Part shown: positions 1 through 6,261 of the stretch, in pieces
Layout: every line of letters starts with the position of its first letter
Numbering within the stretch: position 1 is the first letter of the stretch
Origin: an uncultured Lachnospiraceae bacterium
Lineage (GTDB): Bacteria > Bacillota_A > Clostridia > Lachnospirales > Lachnospiraceae
Direction of reading: 5' to 3'
Length of the DNA: 6,518 nt
Assembly: GCA_946621895.1 (NCBI GenBank)
Contig: CAMOOZ010000197.1
Span: 1-6,518, forward strand
Translations under genes and position numbers: made by a program
The notes under the pieces: model-generated
Told to the model about the DNA's origin: nothing
Database searches by the model: none
What the model saw: only the letters and a program-made list of their open reading frames with translations

Positions 1-237
1 GTGGATGCCATTGCCTTCACGGCGGGCGTTGGCGAGAATTCCCCCACTATCCGTACCATGATCTGTAATTATCTCTTCTATCTGGGCGTGCAGATCGACC
101 AGAAGAAGAATCAGACCAGGGGAGAGGAGATCGAGATCAGCACGGATGTGTCAAGGGTGAAAGTACTGGTAATTCCGACGAACGAAGAGCTGATGATCGC
201 CAGGGACACCGTGGCCATTCTGGAGGGAAGGCTGTAA
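1..237 (+). CDS. ackA: Acetate kinase, C-terminal part (5' end outside window)
   Basis: Acetate kinase interconverts acetyl phosphate plus ADP and acetate plus ATP, the substrate-level phosphorylation step of acetate fermentation in the cytoplasm. Only the last 78 codons are present, out of about 400 usual for the family. The GTG at position 1 is almost certainly an internal valine codon, because the frame begins mid-domain. Visible family motifs are FTAGVGENS (residues 6-14 of the fragment), the glycine-rich nucleotide-binding segment of the ASKHA-fold kinases, and VIPTNEEL (58-65), followed by the near-terminal IARDT. One of the two glutamates at 62-63 should be the metal-binding glutamate known from characterised acetate kinases. 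The gene ends with TAA at 235-237. No convincing terminator hairpin follows, so readthrough into rpmF is possible. The partner gene pta is not in the window and may lie upstream. Identification is firm. Confidence 0.97.
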   Translation: MDAIAFTAGVGENSPTIRTMICNYLFYLGVQIDQKKNQTRGEEIEISTDVSRVKVLVIPTNEELMIARDTVAILEGRL

Positions 238-244
238 AAAACCG

Positions 245-273
245 TTGACTTTTCCTGTGCTCTTTTGTAAAAT
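245..273 (+). promoter_or_regulatory. Sigma-70/sigma-A type promoter for rpmF
   Basis: The -35 box TTGACT (245-250) and the -10 box TAAAAT (268-273) each match the consensus at five of six positions. They are separated by the ideal 17 bp. The surrounding DNA is markedly more AT-rich than the flanking genes. Transcription would start near 280, giving a 5' leader of about 30 nt before the rpmF ATG. The promoter begins 7 bp after the ackA stop, so rpmF need not depend on ackA transcription. It is also the only good promoter I can see upstream of plsX-acpP-rnc-smc-ftsY. Confidence 0.8.
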
Positions 274-311
274 GGCGTTTGTGATTTTTTTTGAAAGCGA
301 GGTAAGAGAAA

Positions 312-494
312 ATGTCAATCTGTCCCAAGAATAAATCCTCCAAAAGCCACAGGGATAAAAGGAGAGCAAACTGGAAAATGACGGCGCCCGCGCTGGTAAA
401 ATGCAGCAAGTGCGGCGCTCTGATGATGCCGCACCGGGTCTGCAAGGCCTGCGGCTCCTACAATAAAAAGGAAATCATCAGCATCGAGGCCTGA
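312..494 (+). CDS. rpmF: 50S ribosomal protein L32 (bL32), zinc-ribbon form
   Basis: This is a small basic protein of the large ribosomal subunit, 60 residues long, the normal size for bL32. The family core HRDKRRANWK (13-22) followed by TAPALVKC is clear. Two CxxC pairs, Cys31/Cys34 and Cys44/Cys47, form the zinc ribbon of the C+ type L32, and no cysteine is missing. The N-terminus MSICPKNKSSK differs from the common MAVPKRKTSK form and adds a non-ribbon Cys4; this variant fits Lachnospiraceae. The ATG at 312 is supported by a GAGGT Shine-Dalgarno at 299-303, 8 nt upstream. The gene has its own promoter at 245-273 and is followed by a structured region and a strong terminator at 602-633. L32 can therefore be made independently of the downstream genes. 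The yceD (DUF177) gene that often precedes rpmF is absent here. Confidence 0.98.
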   Translation: MSICPKNKSSKSHRDKRRANWKMTAPALVKCSKCGALMMPHRVCKACGSYNKKEIISIEA

Positions 495-501
495 TCGGAA
501 A

Positions 502-606
502 GGGCCTTTAGCGGATATCCGGGAGAATATCCTGCGCAGCTGCCTGTGCGGCATAACGGCGTATTTGCTTTCCCGTAATATCCGGATCTGCAGAATTGAG
601 AGGCCC
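502..606 (+). promoter_or_regulatory. Candidate structured leader / antiterminator upstream of plsX
   Basis: Hand-folding of the rpmF-plsX gap gives a nested structure. The outer helix pairs 502-509 with 599-606 (8 bp, one G-U). An inner helix pairs 512-518 with 578-584 (7 bp, all Watson-Crick) and continues after a small internal loop with 520-526/569-575. An apical hairpin pairs 532-539 with 544-551 around a CTGC loop, with two G-U pairs. The outer helix uses 602-606, which are also the first bases of the terminator 5' arm, so the two folds exclude each other. Consistent with this, the octamer GGGCCTTT at 502-509 is repeated exactly at 620-627, the 3' side of the terminator. This is the layout of an attenuator or riboswitch-like leader. 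I recognise no known RNA class and no ligand. It could instead be coincidental folding of a 3' UTR. Confidence 0.38.
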
Positions 607-633
607 GTAAGCAGCTTACGGGCCTTTTTCTTT
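602..633 (+). terminator. Strong intrinsic terminator between rpmF and plsX
   Basis: This is a perfect inverted repeat, GGCCCGTAAGC at 602-612 and GCTTACGGGCC at 614-624. In RNA it gives a stem of about 9-10 bp with a short 3-5 nt loop. It is followed directly by a U-rich tract TTTTTCTTT (625-633). The opposite strand has no T-run after the stem, so it acts only on + strand transcription. It should end most rpmF transcripts. No clear promoter lies between it and plsX, which implies regulated or partial readthrough for the downstream operon. Confidence 0.9.
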
Positions 634-664
634 CAGCATCGGGAAGCCGCTTCGCGGCATCTGT

Positions 665-669
665 GGAGG
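665..669 (+). promoter_or_regulatory. Ribosome binding site that sets the plsX start
   Basis: GGAGG (within GGAGGTGA) sits 5 nt before the ATG at 675. It overlaps the GTG at 663 that would otherwise extend the frame by four codons, so that GTG cannot be the start. The ATG at 684 would be 14 nt away, too far. A small GC hairpin (646-650 with 654-658, triloop TTC) ends 6 nt upstream of the site and leaves it unpaired. Confidence 0.85.
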
Positions 670-674
670 TGAGT

Positions 675-1691
675 ATGCCTGAAATGGTCAAGGTTGCGCT
701 GGATGCCATGGGGGGGGATAAGGCCCCGGACGAGATCGTCAAAGGGGCGCTGGAGGCGTTAAAGGAAGAACCCTCCCTTTTTGTCTGCCTGGTGGGCAGG
801 GAGGAACGGATCACTCCGCTGCTTGCGGAGGCGGGCGCGCTGATGGAAAGGCTCAGGGTGGTGAATGCCTCTGAGGTGATCGAAATGGCGGAATCCCCGG
901 TGATGGCGATCCGCAGAAAAAAGGATTCCTCCATCGTCCGGGCAATGCAGCTGGTGAAGGAGGGCGAGTGCAGCGGATTTGTGTCCTCCGGCTCCACCGG
1001 CGCGATCCTGGTGGGAGCCCAGCTTATCGTGGGCCGCATCCGGGGGATCGAGCGTCCGCCCCTTGCGCCCCTGATCCCCACGGCGAAGGGTCCTGTGCTG
1101 CTGATCGACTGCGGAGCAAATGTGGATGCGCGAAGCTCCCATCTGGTGCAGTTTGCCAGAATGGGGACGATCTATATGGAGAGCATCCACGGAATGACGA
1201 AGCCGAGAGTCGGGATCGTCAATATCGGCGCAGAGGAGGAGAAGGGCAATGCGCTGGTGAAGGAGACCTTCCCGCTGTTAAAGGAATGTCCCGGGATCAA
1301 TTTCGTGGGCAGCGTGGAAGCCAGGGATATTCCGGCAGGCGCGGTGGACATTGCGGTCTGCGAGGCATTTGTGGGAAATGTGATCCTGAAGACCTATGAG
1401 GGAGTGGGTGCCACTTTGCTGGGCGCCGTAAAGGAAGGGCTGATGAGCAGTTTCCTCAGCAAGCTCGGGGCGCTTCTGATCAAACCCGCGTTAAAGAACA
1501 CGCTGAAAAAATTTGATCCCCACGCCTATGGCGGAGCCCCCATGCTGGGCTTAAAGGGACTTGTGATGAAGACGCACGGCTCGGCCGGCGCCACAGAGAT
1601 CAGAAATACGCTGCTGCAGTGCGTGCAGTTTGTGCAAAACGATGTCAACGGAAGAATAGCGGGGCAGCTTGGCACGCTGAAGCCGGAGTAA
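675..1691 (+). CDS. plsX: Phosphate acyltransferase PlsX (acyl-ACP:phosphate)
   Basis: PlsX converts acyl-ACP and inorganic phosphate to acyl phosphate, the acyl donor used by PlsY to make lysophosphatidic acid. It is a peripheral membrane enzyme at the start of bacterial phospholipid synthesis. The 338-residue length is normal. Visible motifs, in order, are DAMGGDKAP at 10-18, SSGSTGA at 104-110 (usually SAGNTGA), DCGANVD at 145-151, NIGAEEEKGN at 183-192, CEAFVGNV at 229-236 (usually CDGFVGNV) and GGAP at 286-289. The start at 675 is chosen for its GGAGG site; a GTG at 663 would overlap that site. The gene lies just before acpP, which encodes the carrier holding its substrate. It sits downstream of the 602-633 terminator, so its expression probably depends on readthrough of that terminator. 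The motif substitutions look like lineage variation, since the rest of each motif is intact. Confidence 0.97.
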   Translation: MPEMVKVALDAMGGDKAPDEIVKGALEALKEEPSLFVCLVGREERITPLLAEAGALMERLRVVNASEVIEMAESPVMAIRRKKDSSIVRAMQLVKEGECSGFVSSGSTGAILVGAQLIVGRIRGIERPPLAPLIPTAKGPVLLIDCGANVDARSSHLVQFARMGTIYMESIHGMTKPRVGIVNIGAEEEKGNALVKETFPLLKECPGINFVGSVEARDIPAGAVDIAVCEAFVGNVILKTYEGVGATLLGAVKEGLMSSFLSKLGALLIKPALKNTLKKFDPHAYGGAPMLGLKGLVMKTHGSAGATEIRNTLLQCVQFVQNDVNGRIAGQLGTLKPE

Positions 1692-1692
1692 A

Positions 1693-1707
1693 GCCGGAAT
1701 GCCCGGC
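1693..1707 (+). other. Small hairpin in the plsX-acpP gap
   Basis: GCCGG (1693-1697) can pair with CCGGC (1703-1707) around a 5-nt loop, two bases after the plsX stop and 7 nt before the acpP Shine-Dalgarno GGAGG at 1714-1718. There is no T-tract, so it is not an intrinsic terminator. The octamer AAGCCGGA occurs twice here (1680-1687 and 1691-1698), which gives an alternative pairing partner. It could serve as an RNA processing or stability element, or mean nothing. Confidence 0.25.
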
Positions 1708-1724
1708 CTGAATGGAGGGACGCA

Positions 1725-1952
1725 ATGGAATTTGATACAATTAAAGAAATCATCGCTGATGTGATGAATGTGGATCCCAACGAGATCACGCTGGAGACCA
1801 GATTTGTGGATGATCTGGGGGCGGATTCCCTGGATGTCTTTCAGATCATCATGGGGATCGAGGACAAGTTTTCGATCGAGGTGCCCACGGAGAAGGCCGA
1901 GGAGATCAAAACGGTGGGCCAGGCACTGGAGATGATCAAACAGGTGCTGTGA
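1725..1952 (+). CDS. acpP: Acyl carrier protein
   Basis: This small acidic protein carries acyl chains on a 4'-phosphopantetheine arm during fatty acid synthesis and delivers them to PlsX. It has 75 residues, typical of the family. The phosphopantetheine attachment site is Ser35 in the motif DLGADSLDVFQ (30-40). Helix II after the serine begins LDVFQIIMGIED, and the C-terminal helix ends QALEMIKQVL. The alternating hydrophobic and acidic pattern is that of a type II fatty-acid-synthase ACP, and position next to plsX supports the primary AcpP over a polyketide or specialised carrier. The ATG at 1725 is preceded by GGAGG at 1714-1718. It lies 33 bp after plsX and 3 bp before rnc, inside the operon. 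The activating enzyme AcpS is not in the window. Confidence 0.97.
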   Translation: MEFDTIKEIIADVMNVDPNEITLETRFVDDLGADSLDVFQIIMGIEDKFSIEVPTEKAEEIKTVGQALEMIKQVL

Positions 1953-1955
1953 CAG

Positions 1956-2684
1956 ATGATCATCGGTGAGGAAAGAGCTGCCACGCTTGGGCAGCTTGAG
2001 GAGCGGCTGGGCTATTCCTTTCAGGATCGCAGTCTCCTGCAGCAGGCGCTCACCCACAGCTCCTATGCCAATGAGCGGACCGTGAACAGGATACAGGATT
2101 ATGAACGGCTGGAGTTCCTGGGAGACGCGGTGCTGGAGCTTTGCACCTCGGAGTATCTCTACGAAACCTATCCGGATAAACCGGAGGGCTGGCTTACCCG
2201 CAGGAGAGCGTCTCTGGTAAACGAAAAGGCGCTTGCCTTCTGCGCCAGGCAGATCTCCCTGGAGGATTATATCCTGCTGGGAAAGGGAGAGCGCAAGGGT
2301 GAGGGCAAAAAAAAGGATTCCATCATTTCCGATGTGGCCGAGGCCTGCATCGGGGCGATCTATCTGGATGGCGGATTTGCGCCCGCGAGAGCGTTTGTGC
2401 GCCGGTTTGCGCTGAGTGACATCGAGGAACGGTCATTTATGATCGATGCGAAGACCACGCTCCAGGAGCTGGTGCAGGGCCATTTTCAGCGGGATATCAG
2501 TTATCGTCTCGCGGGAGAGTCCGGACCCGATCATCTGAAGGTCTTTACGATGGAGGTCCTGCTGGGAGATGAAGTGCTCGGCAGGGGAGAAGGCCATTCC
2601 AAAAAGGATGCGGAGCAGGAGGCTGCCCGCGAGGCTGTGCGCAGACTGCGGGAAGACTATCCGGAAATGCGGAAAGACAGATAA
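1956..2684 (+). CDS. rnc: Ribonuclease III
   Basis: RNase III is the double-strand-specific endoribonuclease that cuts the 16S and 23S precursors from the rRNA transcript and processes other structured RNAs. The 242-residue protein has a catalytic domain (about 10-155) and a C-terminal dsRNA-binding domain (about 163-232). The signature ERLEFLGDA is at 50-58. Predicted Mg2+ ligands are Glu53, Asp57, Asp126 and Glu129, the last two in SDVAEA, and all are present. The dsRNA-binding domain shows KTTLQELVQ (166-174) and the conserved GHSKKDAEQEAA (213-224). The ATG at 1956 begins 3 bp after the acpP stop. Its only plausible Shine-Dalgarno, AGGTG at 1942-1946, lies inside the acpP coding sequence, which suggests translational coupling to acpP. 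Bacterial rnc genes are often autoregulated by cleavage of their own leader; no obvious long stem is visible here. Confidence 0.98.
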   Translation: MIIGEERAATLGQLEERLGYSFQDRSLLQQALTHSSYANERTVNRIQDYERLEFLGDAVLELCTSEYLYETYPDKPEGWLTRRRASLVNEKALAFCARQISLEDYILLGKGERKGEGKKKDSIISDVAEACIGAIYLDGGFAPARAFVRRFALSDIEERSFMIDAKTTLQELVQGHFQRDISYRLAGESGPDHLKVFTMEVLLGDEVLGRGEGHSKKDAEQEAAREAVRRLREDYPEMRKDR

Positions 2685-2690
2685 CGCTGC

Positions 2691-2695
2691 AGAGG
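2691..2695 (+). promoter_or_regulatory. Ribosome binding site supporting a TTG start of smc
   Basis: AGAGG lies 7 nt before the TTG at 2703-2705, an ideal distance. The TTG start gives MYLKSIEVQGFKSF, the canonical N-terminus of bacterial SMC. The frame has no ATG or GTG near this point that would keep the first beta strand, so TTG is the real start. Confidence 0.85.
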
Positions 2696-2702
2696 TTTTT
2701 GT

Positions 2703-5700
2703 TTGTATCTTAAGTCAATCGAAGTACAGGGCTTTAAGTCCTTTGCGAATAAGATCAGGTTTGAATTTCATAACGGGATCACCGGTATCGTGGGCCCCAA
2801 CGGCAGCGGCAAGAGCAATGTGGCAGATGCGGTCAGATGGGTGCTCGGGGAGCAGCGGATAAAGCAGTTAAGAGGCTCCTCCATGCAGGATGTGATCTTT
2901 TCCGGCTCGGAGATGCGAAAGCCTCTGGGCTTTGCCTATGTGGCCATCACGCTGGATAACGCGGATCATTCTCTGAATATCGACTATCCGGAGGTGACTG
3001 TTTCCAGAAGGCTTTACCGTTCCGGGGAAAGCGAATATCTGATCAACGGCGCCTCCTGCAGGCTGCGGGACATCAATGAGCTTTTTTACGACACCGGGAT
3101 CGGCAAGGAAGGCTATTCGATCATCGGCCAGGGGCAGATCGACAGGGTCTTGAGCGGAAAGCCCGAGGATCGCCGGGAGCTGTTTGAAGAAGCAGCCGGG
3201 ATCGTCAAGTTCAGGCACCGCAGGGAGGCCTCCGTCAGAAAGCTGGAGAATGAGGAACAGAACCTTCTTCGGGTGAGCGATATCCTTGCGGAGCTGGAGC
3301 GCCAGGTGGGTCCTTTGGAGCGTCAGTCCAAAAAGGCCAGGATCTTTTTGGACAAACGGGAGGAATTAAAGCAGCTCGATGTCAATCTCTTTCTCGAGGA
3401 AAACAGGGAAACCGGCGGAAGGCTTTCCGAGGCGAAGGAAAAGCTTGCCATTGCGGAGGGAAACCTGAAGGCTGCGAAGGACCGCTATGAAACGGCGAAG
3501 TCCTCCTATGACAGGCTGGAAAAAGAGCTGGAAAAGCTCAAGGAGAGCATAGAGAACAACAGAAAAGAGATCAGCACGACGCTGCTGACCCGTTCCAGGC
3601 TGGAAAACGAGATCGGGATCCTTTCGGAGCAGATCAAAAACGCCAATGCGAACGAGGCGCATTATGCGCAGCGGGCGGACACGCTTTCCGCGGAGATAAA
3701 GGAGAAGGAGCAGGAGACCGAAGAGATCCGGCGCAGAATGGAGGAAGCTGCCCGCTCCCTTCAGTCCGCGGAGGCGGATAAGGAGGAAACGGCGCAGGAG
3801 CTGAAGGCGCTCCAGCAGCAGATCACGGAAAGAAATGAGCGGATGGAAGCCTGCAAGAATCAGGTGCTTTCCGAGATGGAGCAGAGATCCAGGCTGAAGG
3901 CTTCGCTCAGCCGTCTGGATACGCTGCTTGAGCAGAACGGGATCAGAAAGGCCGAGCTGACCTCAAGGCTTTTGGAGGCCAGATCCAGGGAGGTAAAGCA
4001 GCAGGATTCCATCAGGGCGCTGGAGGAGGACTTTGCGCGGATCACGGCGGAGCTTGACGCGCGCCAGAAAGAGATCGACAGCACCGAAAAGAGGATCGCT
4101 TCGATCAAAGGAGAGCTTACGGAAAGGGATGCCCGCCTGAGGGCAGCGCAGGAAAGCTTTCATCAGGAGGAATCAAAATACAGCACGCTGATCAATATTG
4201 CGGAGCGCTATGAGGGCTTCGGCTCCAGCGTCCGCATTGTGATGGAGCAGAAGGGCAGGATCCCGGGCATCGAAGGGGTCGTGGCGGATCTGATCTCCGT
4301 GGAGAAAAAATACGAAACGGCCATCGAGACTGCGCTCGGCGCAAGCCTGCAGAATGTGGTCACGGACGATCAGGAGACCGCGAAAAAGCTGATCCGGCAC
4401 CTGAAGGAGGTAAAGGGAGGAAGGGCCACCTTTCTGCCCCTCAGCAATATCAAAGATTCCAGGGGGCTTAAATCAGAGGAAGTCCTGAAGGAAAATGGCG
4501 TTTTAGGTACGGCGGATTCTTTGGTGAAAACAGCCCCGAAGTACGCGGATGTGCCGAAAAACCTGCTGGGACGGATCGTGGTGGTGGACAATTTCGACCA
4601 TGCCGCTGCGATCAACAGAAAGTACAGCTATTCGATCCGGATGGTCACCCTTGCCGGAGAGTATTTTACCCCCGGCGGCGCCGTCAGCGGCGGCGCTTTT
4701 AAGAACACCTCCAATCTGCTGGGCAGGAAAAGAGAACTGGATGCGTTAAAGGAGCATATCGCCGGGCTGAAAAAAGAGATCGCTGCGATTGAGGGGGAGA
4801 TCGCTGGGGTCAAACAGGAGCGCAACGGCTTAAGGGTAGCTCTCGAACAGAAGCGGATGGAGCAGCAGAACGCGTTTCTGACCCAGAATACCGCCCGGAT
4901 CGCGCTGACCCAGGCCAAAGCGCAGATCGGTGAGACAAAGGACAGCTTTCTGTCGATCCGCGAGGAGGAGGAGACCTTAAGGGCGGAGGCTTCCGATGTG
5001 GAGCTGCAGAAAAAGGAGCTTGCAGAAAAGCTTTCCGCCTCCGTGGAAAAGGAGGCGCAGCTGAATAAAGAGGTGGATGAGCTGCGGGTCCTCCTGGAAA
5101 AGGACAGAGAGGAGGAAACGGCATGCCTTTCCCGGCTTTCCGCGAAGGAGGTAAAGCTGGAAAAGCTCCGCACCGGTGCCTCCTATGTGGAGATGGATCT
5201 GAAGCGTGTGCAGGAGGAGCTGGAAAAGCTTCTGCATAACCGCGAAGAGGTTGCTGAGGAAAAGGAAAACAGCGCGAAGGAGCGTGTTTACCGGGAAGAA
5301 AACATTGAAAAACTAAAGGCCACCATCGAAGCCTCCGGTGAGCATGAGGAAAAGACGAAGAAGCGGCTCGAGGATGAGATCGCCCTGGAGCAGGAGCTGT
5401 CGGAAAAACGGAAGGGATCCGTTGCGGAAAGAGACTCCCTTTCCGAAGAGATCGTCGGCTTAAACCGGGAAACGGAGCGGCTTTCTGCGCAGGCAGAGCG
5501 GCTGGAGGAGAGCCTTCTGGCAAAGGCCCGCTATATGTGGGATGAATATGAGATCACCTTAAACGATGCCGAAGCCTGGCGCACGGAGCTTTCGTTAAGC
5601 ACGCAGGAAATGCGCAGCAGGATCGCCGGGATCCGGGATGAGATCAAAAAGCTGGGGGATGTGAATGTAAACGCGATCCGGGAATATCAGGAGCTGATGG

Positions 5701-6260
5701 AGCGGTACACCTTCCTAAAGACCCAGCATGAGGATCTGGTGGAGGCAAAGGAGACCCTCACCGGCATCATTACGGAGCTGGATGATGCGATGCGCCGTCA
5801 GTTTACGGAAAAATTCGCGCAGATCGCGGAGGTGTTCGACCGGGTGTTCAAGGAGCTGTTCGGCGGCGGCAGGGGACAGCTTGAGCTGATGGAGAATGAG
5901 GATGTGCTGGAAGCGGGGATCCGGATCATTGCCCAGCCGCCGGGAAAAAAGCTGCAGAACATGATGCAGCTATCCGGCGGGGAAAAGGCCCTGACCGCCA
6001 TCTGCCTGCTTTTCGCGATCCAGGATCTGAAGCCTTCTCCCTTCTGCCTGCTGGACGAGATCGAGGCGGCGCTGGACGATAATAATGTGGCCAGGTTTTC
6101 CGGCTATCTGCACAAGCTGACAAAGGCCACGCAGTTTATCGTGATCACCCACAGGCGGGGCACGATGGAAAGCTGCGACAGGCTCTACGGGATCACGATG
6201 CAGGAAAAGGGCGTCAGCACGCTGGTCAGCGTGAACCTGATCGATAAGGAGTTGACATAA
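2703..6260 (+). CDS. smc: Chromosome partition/condensin protein SMC
   Basis: SMC is the ATPase of the bacterial condensin SMC-ScpA-ScpB, which extrudes DNA loops and helps separate sister chromosomes. The 1185-residue length matches the family. The N-terminal head carries Walker A GPNGSGKS at 31-38 and the Q-loop region GQGQID (142-147). A long Glu/Lys/Arg/Leu-rich coiled-coil arm runs from about 165 to 500. The hinge spans about 504-676, from YEGFGSSVRI to GGAVSGGAF (658-666) and LLGRK. The returning coiled coil runs to about 1010. The C-terminal head has the ABC signature LSGGEKA (1090-1096) and Walker B FCLLDE, with Asp1118 and catalytic Glu1119, followed by the D-loop segment ALDD. All ATPase motifs are intact. 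It starts with TTG, 18 bp after rnc, behind AGAGG. ScpA and ScpB are not encoded here. The ftsY ribosome binding site lies inside its 3' end. Confidence 0.98.
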   Translation: MYLKSIEVQGFKSFANKIRFEFHNGITGIVGPNGSGKSNVADAVRWVLGEQRIKQLRGSSMQDVIFSGSEMRKPLGFAYVAITLDNADHSLNIDYPEVTVSRRLYRSGESEYLINGASCRLRDINELFYDTGIGKEGYSIIGQGQIDRVLSGKPEDRRELFEEAAGIVKFRHRREASVRKLENEEQNLLRVSDILAELERQVGPLERQSKKARIFLDKREELKQLDVNLFLEENRETGGRLSEAKEKLAIAEGNLKAAKDRYETAKSSYDRLEKELEKLKESIENNRKEISTTLLTRSRLENEIGILSEQIKNANANEAHYAQRADTLSAEIKEKEQETEEIRRRMEEAARSLQSAEADKEETAQELKALQQQITERNERMEACKNQVLSEMEQRSRLKASLSRLDTLLEQNGIRKAELTSRLLEARSREVKQQDSIRALEEDFARITAELDARQKEIDSTEKRIASIKGELTERDARLRAAQESFHQEESKYSTLINIAERYEGFGSSVRIVMEQKGRIPGIEGVVADLISVEKKYETAIETALGASLQNVVTDDQETAKKLIRHLKEVKGGRATFLPLSNIKDSRGLKSEEVLKENGVLGTADSLVKTAPKYADVPKNLLGRIVVVDNFDHAAAINRKYSYSIRMVTLAGEYFTPGGAVSGGAFKNTSNLLGRKRELDALKEHIAGLKKEIAAIEGEIAGVKQERNGLRVALEQKRMEQQNAFLTQNTARIALTQAKAQIGETKDSFLSIREEEETLRAEASDVELQKKELAEKLSASVEKEAQLNKEVDELRVLLEKDREEETACLSRLSAKEVKLEKLRTGASYVEMDLKRVQEELEKLLHNREEVAEEKENSAKERVYREENIEKLKATIEASGEHEEKTKKRLEDEIALEQELSEKRKGSVAERDSLSEEIVGLNRETERLSAQAERLEESLLAKARYMWDEYEITLNDAEAWRTELSLSTQEMRSRIAGIRDEIKKLGDVNVNAIREYQELMERYTFLKTQHEDLVEAKETLTGIITELDDAMRRQFTEKFAQIAEVFDRVFKELFGGGRGQLELMENEDVLEAGIRIIAQPPGKKLQNMMQLSGGEKALTAICLLFAIQDLKPSPFCLLDEIEAALDDNNVARFSGYLHKLTKATQFIVITHRRGTMESCDRLYGITMQEKGVSTLVSVNLIDKELT
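6246..6251 (+). promoter_or_regulatory. ftsY ribosome binding site inside smc
   Basis: AAGGAG lies within the last codons of smc, 10 nt before the ftsY ATG at 6262. The smc stop (6258-6260) is 1 bp from that ATG, so ribosomes ending smc finish next to the ftsY start. This favours coupled translation. Confidence 0.7.
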
Positions 6261-6261
6261 C

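Noticed and set aside
269..292. Possible terminator after ackA (AAAAT, then a T-run at 285-292)
   Set aside because: The only pairing is A-T, with no GC stem. The segment contains the -10 box and the likely transcription start of the rpmF promoter, so it reads better as promoter and AT-rich leader DNA.
663..674. GTG at 663 as an alternative plsX start
   Set aside because: It overlaps the GGAGG ribosome binding site of the ATG at 675 and has no site of its own.
458..1081. 207-codon open frame on the - strand across the rpmF-plsX gap and the start of plsX
   Set aside because: Rich in Ser, Pro, Thr and Ala as expected for the antisense of a GC-rich gene, with no recognisable domain, and it lies opposite the well-supported plsX.
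2569..2862. 97-codon + strand frame spanning the rnc-smc junction
   Set aside because: It overlaps the dsRNA-binding domain of rnc and the Walker A region of smc in another frame. Both real genes carry clear family motifs there.
4810..5523. 237-codon open frame on the - strand within smc
   Set aside because: Proline- and serine-rich shadow of the Glu/Lys-rich coiled-coil codons of smc, with no domain pattern and no independent promoter.
3200..5720. Repetitive-looking GAG/AAG/GCG-rich stretches within smc as a DNA repeat array
   Set aside because: They encode heptad-patterned coiled coil with no fixed repeat unit, so the similarity reflects amino acid composition, not tandem repeats.
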